Of a DNA stretch of 7,610 bases, positions 5,789 through 7,610 are shown in pieces. A program made the translations under genes and the position numbers. Origin of the DNA: Nitrospirota bacterium (GTDB lineage: Bacteria; Nitrospirota; UBA9217). Position 1 is the first letter of the stretch; each line of letters begins with the position of its first letter. The stretch covers positions 1 to 7,610 of the forward strand of contig JAFNGD010000091.1 of NCBI GenBank assembly GCA_017885365.1, given 5' to 3'. The notes beneath the pieces were generated by a model. It worked only from the letters and a program-made list of their open reading frames with translations. It was not told the origin of the DNA and did not search any database.

Positions 5789-6670
5789 CTAGAATGACGG
5801 AGCAGGTACATTCACATTCGGTTTTTTCCCCGTAGGTTCCTTCGGTGGCTGGACCTTCGGGGCCGGCTTCTGCGGTTCCTCATCGACGTGCACAAGCTGT
5901 CCCTTTATGGCGCTCCGCACCATGGTGCCGTACCCGATCGCGCCGGGCAGCTCCTTCAGAATCAGGCCGGTGGATGTCTTCTCGCGCACCTCGGTGACCT
6001 CGATCTCCCCAATCTCAATGGTCTCGACGTCGAGGACCTCTCCGGTCTTCGGGTGCTTGATGACCTTGCCTTCCTTGAAAGCGATGAACTTCATGTTCGG
6101 CTTGACGCCGATCTTGTTGCCCAAGTCCAGCGTGACCCGGTTGTCGGCCCGCATGACCACGTAGCCCTCGAGTGGGAAGGCCAGCACGATCTTCTCCACG
6201 ATCAGGTCCACCAGGTCGTTCAGCCGGGTGGCGCTCGCCGCTCTGACCTTTTCTGCCACAATGATCGAGGCCGTGTCGACCGCGATGAGCCGCGCGTTGA
6301 TCTCAACCGACCGCTCGAAGCTCAAGATCGTCCCGCTCACAATCGTCTTCACCCCGAGGATCTTGCCCAGCTGGGCAACGCTATTGGGATCTACCGCGCC
6401 GGTCATGCCCAGGGCGTGCTCTTCCATGATCTTCTCGAGCAGCCGCCGCTCGACCACGTCGAACCGGCCGGTCTCCACGAGCCCCGTGATGAGCCACTCG
6501 GCGACAATCTTGCCCATGTCCTTGTTCTTAAGGTCTTCTCCCTGTTGGGCAAAGTCGAGCACCGCGATCTTCGTCTTCTTGAACTCGGCAGCCGCCTCGT
6601 GTGGCATCAGCGCCAAAACAGGTAACGCGGCAGCGATGATCAGGGGCGCAATGACGTTCGTACGCCTCAT
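5789..6670 (-). CDS. CsgG-domain exported protein
   Basis: This 293-residue protein has an N-terminal signal peptide (hydrophobic segment 7-22, likely cleavage after HEAAA at residue 28) and then a CsgG-like domain, beginning KIAVLDFA (34-41) and continuing with GLVETGRFDVVERRLLEKI (63-81) and LGVKTIVSGTI (105-115). Family members include the curli secretion pore CsgG and many periplasmic or envelope proteins of similar fold. Unlike CsgG itself, it has no lipobox cysteine, so it should be soluble in the periplasm or peripherally attached rather than a lipoprotein pore. Residues 169-255, GYVVMRADNRVTLDLGNKIGVK onward, resemble the C-terminal domain of the flagellar protein FlgT. A Pro/Lys-rich tail (264-293) is probably disordered. 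GGAGG lies nine bases before the ATG at 6670. The barrel gene follows 112 bases downstream, so the two may act together in the envelope. No curli subunit genes are present. Confidence 0.88.
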   Translation of the reverse strand: MRRTNVIAPLIIAAALPVLALMPHEAAAEFKKTKIAVLDFAQQGEDLKNKDMGKIVAEWLITGLVETGRFDVVERRLLEKIMEEHALGMTGAVDPNSVAQLGKILGVKTIVSGTILSFERSVEINARLIAVDTASIIVAEKVRAASATRLNDLVDLIVEKIVLAFPLEGYVVMRADNRVTLDLGNKIGVKPNMKFIAFKEGKVIKHPKTGEVLDVETIEIGEIEVTEVREKTSTGLILKELPGAIGYGTMVRSAIKGQLVHVDEEPQKPAPKVQPPKEPTGKKPNVNVPAPSF

Positions 6671-7112
6671 TGTACTTTACCTCCGGGAAAGCGCTACGAG
6701 ATTAGAAGCATTACACTACTGTGGGAATCAACCAATCAGGCTATTTTCGTTTAATATATCGACATCATAAAAAACGCAAACTAAATTAACCGCAAGGCTT
6801 TGGAGGGGAATAATAGAAGCCATAGGTCTCCATATAGTATAATCAAATCGGACAAGAATTAATCGATGAACCGCTAGCGAGAAAGACACACGTGTATTCA
6901 ACAATGTAATATTTTGTGCATCTAGGATGGTTGTTCGATATAATACTTAATAGTAAGATAACATAAATGAGAAAATCACGACGGGATATCTATAGGGTAT
7001 TTCAGGAAGTAGCAAAAAGGAGCAGGCGAAAAAACAAGATTCGAGTTGATACATACACAATCCGTTTAAGCATCCAGAATCAAGACTTCAGGAAGTAGTT
7101 GGTATGCAAAAA
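6671..7112. other. AT-rich gene-free region upstream of the CsgG-like gene
   Basis: This stretch is clearly more AT-rich than the genes around it. It must contain the promoter of the CsgG-like gene near its left edge, but I see no confident -35/-10 pair. A small basic frame on the plus strand (6967-7098, 43 codons, MRKSRRDIYRV...) lacks a ribosome site and is not called. A 12-base direct repeat, TTCAGGAAGTAG, occurs at 7001-7012 and 7087-7098. No tRNA, CRISPR or terminator was recognised. The composition break at its right edge coincides with the end of the truncated GNAT gene. Confidence 0.5.
7087..7098. repeat. Short direct repeat, second copy
   Basis: TTCAGGAAGTAG here repeats exactly the 12 bases at 7001-7012, 86 bases away. 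It lies just beyond the breakpoint of the truncated GNAT gene. It could be a chance duplication or a footprint of a past rearrangement. Confidence 0.35.
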
Positions 7113-7328
7113 CTATATCATAAAATCCATGATACAGGACACGGCAGGGCTGAACAGGATATGGCCGACAACCCGGCCGCGGTCGACCGCCACCAGCGAA
7201 AGAAGGTCGGGACAGTTCTCTCTCAGCGCGTCAACAATCGACGCTTCGGCCGTCTGGCCGAAGGCGCGCTTGTTGACCGCAAGGACCGCCTGGATATCTT
7301 CCTGCAGTTCTTCCCGCACCTCGATCAT
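7113..7328 (-). pseudogene. GNAT N-acetyltransferase, C-terminally truncated
   Basis: The first 65 or so residues are a good match to the N-terminal half of a GNAT acetyltransferase of about 165-170 residues: MIEVREELQEDIQAV, NKRAFGQTAEASIVDALREN, and LLSLVAVDRGRVVGHILFSPA, the standard strand pair leading into the fold. Directly after FSPA the frame runs into unrelated sequence and stops (SCIMDFMI), so the acetyl-CoA-binding loop (normally Q/RxxGxG/A) and the C-terminal strands are absent; the product cannot be an active enzyme. I start it at the ATG at 7328, which has GGAAGGA five bases upstream; an in-frame ATG at 7370 lacks this. The break at about 7140 coincides with a drop to AT-rich sequence, suggesting deletion or insertion. 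A sequencing-level frameshift is less likely because no other frame restores the domain nearby. Confidence 0.72.
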
Positions 7329-7399
7329 GACTGTCCTTCCCTGCGAACCCACGGGTCGCCCGATGTACATATTAAGGTGTGCACATTATTGTTAACATC

Positions 7400-7484
7400 T
7401 TTTGCCACAGAGAGCACAGAGGGCACGGAGAAAGGCTAAATAAACGCAGCATCTCTCGGTGTACTCGGGGCCCTCGGTGGTAAC
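7400..7484. repeat. 9-bp-periodic inverted repeat (CACAGAG element)
   Basis: The left arm contains three tandem 9-base units, CACAGAGAG, CACAGAGGG and CACGGAGAA (7406-7432). The right arm contains three matching complementary units, CTCTCGGTG, TACTCGGGG and CCCTCGGTG (7453-7479). The arms are separated by about 20 bases, so the whole can fold as one imperfect hairpin. From memory, this GCCACAGAGNNCACAGAG element with its complementary partner is a common dispersed intergenic repeat in environmental Gram-negative genomes; I could not search for it. It lies upstream of the truncated GNAT gene and before a possible partial gene. Confidence 0.7.
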
Positions 7485-7534
7485 GTAGTTAATGCTCCTG
7501 TCAGTAACTGTAGCAGAATCGGGAAGGAAGCTCA

Positions 7535-7610
7535 ATGTATGAGTGTGGACCCGCGCTGTTCGTGTCCGTGATGATCCCTCTGGCCTACGAACTTCTTCCT
7601 AGGAACTATT
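7535..7610 (+). CDS. Possible partial gene running off the window
   Basis: An ATG at 7535, preceded by GGAAGGAAG at suitable spacing, opens a frame that stays open for 25 codons to the window edge. The visible residues (MYECGPALFVSVMIPLAYEL...) include a hydrophobic stretch that could be a membrane segment or signal anchor. Too little is present to name a family, and a chance open frame of this length is quite possible. Confidence 0.25.
   Translation, partial: MYECGPALFVSVMIPLAYELLPRNY

Noticed and set aside
5888..6625. 245-codon plus-strand open frame
   Set aside because: Antisense shadow of the CsgG-like gene; composition rich in His, Asp and Leu with no domain.
6967..7098. 43-codon basic plus-strand frame in the AT-rich region
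   Set aside because: No Shine-Dalgarno sequence, low-complexity basic composition, and it ends inside the second copy of the 12-base direct repeat.
7400..7484. CRISPR array
   Set aside because: The repeated units are 9 bases, contiguous, and mirrored in a second arm; there are no spacers.

Overview
The window looks like a piece of a Gram-negative chromosome of moderately high GC. The tandem PilZ proteins, the cysteine-rich PAS protein, the CsgG-like secreted protein and two families of dispersed inverted repeats are what I would expect from Nitrospirota or a deltaproteobacterial-type lineage. That placement is an inference from family resemblance, not from a marker gene. Outer-membrane biology is directly visible: one signal-peptide beta-barrel protein ending in Phe and one exported CsgG-domain protein.

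Layout. Positions 1-519 hold no gene I can support. An imperfect inverted repeat (520-613) separates this stretch from two tandem minus-strand PilZ-domain paralogues (637-1110 and 1218-1643). A divergent plus-strand run follows: a class I SAM methyltransferase (1854-2429), a small hypothetical protein (2432-2797) and a cysteine-rich PAS protein (2829-3356), closely packed with good ribosome binding sites. After short gaps come a MutT-type Nudix hydrolase (3452-3859), a 61-residue SEC-C zinc-motif protein (3951-4136) and a BFD-like [2Fe-2S] protein (4224-4460). Positions 4461-4898 are gene-free and contain a perfect palindromic hairpin. A minus-strand envelope pair follows: a CsgG-like exported protein (5789-6670) and, downstream of it, an outer-membrane beta-barrel protein (4954-5676) ending in a clear intrinsic terminator (4899-4927). 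Positions 6671-7112 are AT-rich and empty. The right end holds a C-terminally truncated GNAT acetyltransferase (7113-7328), a 9-bp-periodic inverted repeat (7400-7484) and possibly the first codons of a gene running off the edge.

How the genes fit together. The PilZ pair implies cyclic di-GMP responsiveness. The methyltransferase, hypothetical and PAS genes may be co-transcribed. The Nudix, SEC-C and BFD genes are small housekeeping or accessory genes with no obvious shared pathway. CsgG-like plus barrel suggests an envelope or export function. I see no convincing new defence or mobile system; the points most worth checking are the PilZ duplication, the Cys-rich PAS sensor, the CsgG/barrel pair, and the repeats with the broken GNAT gene.
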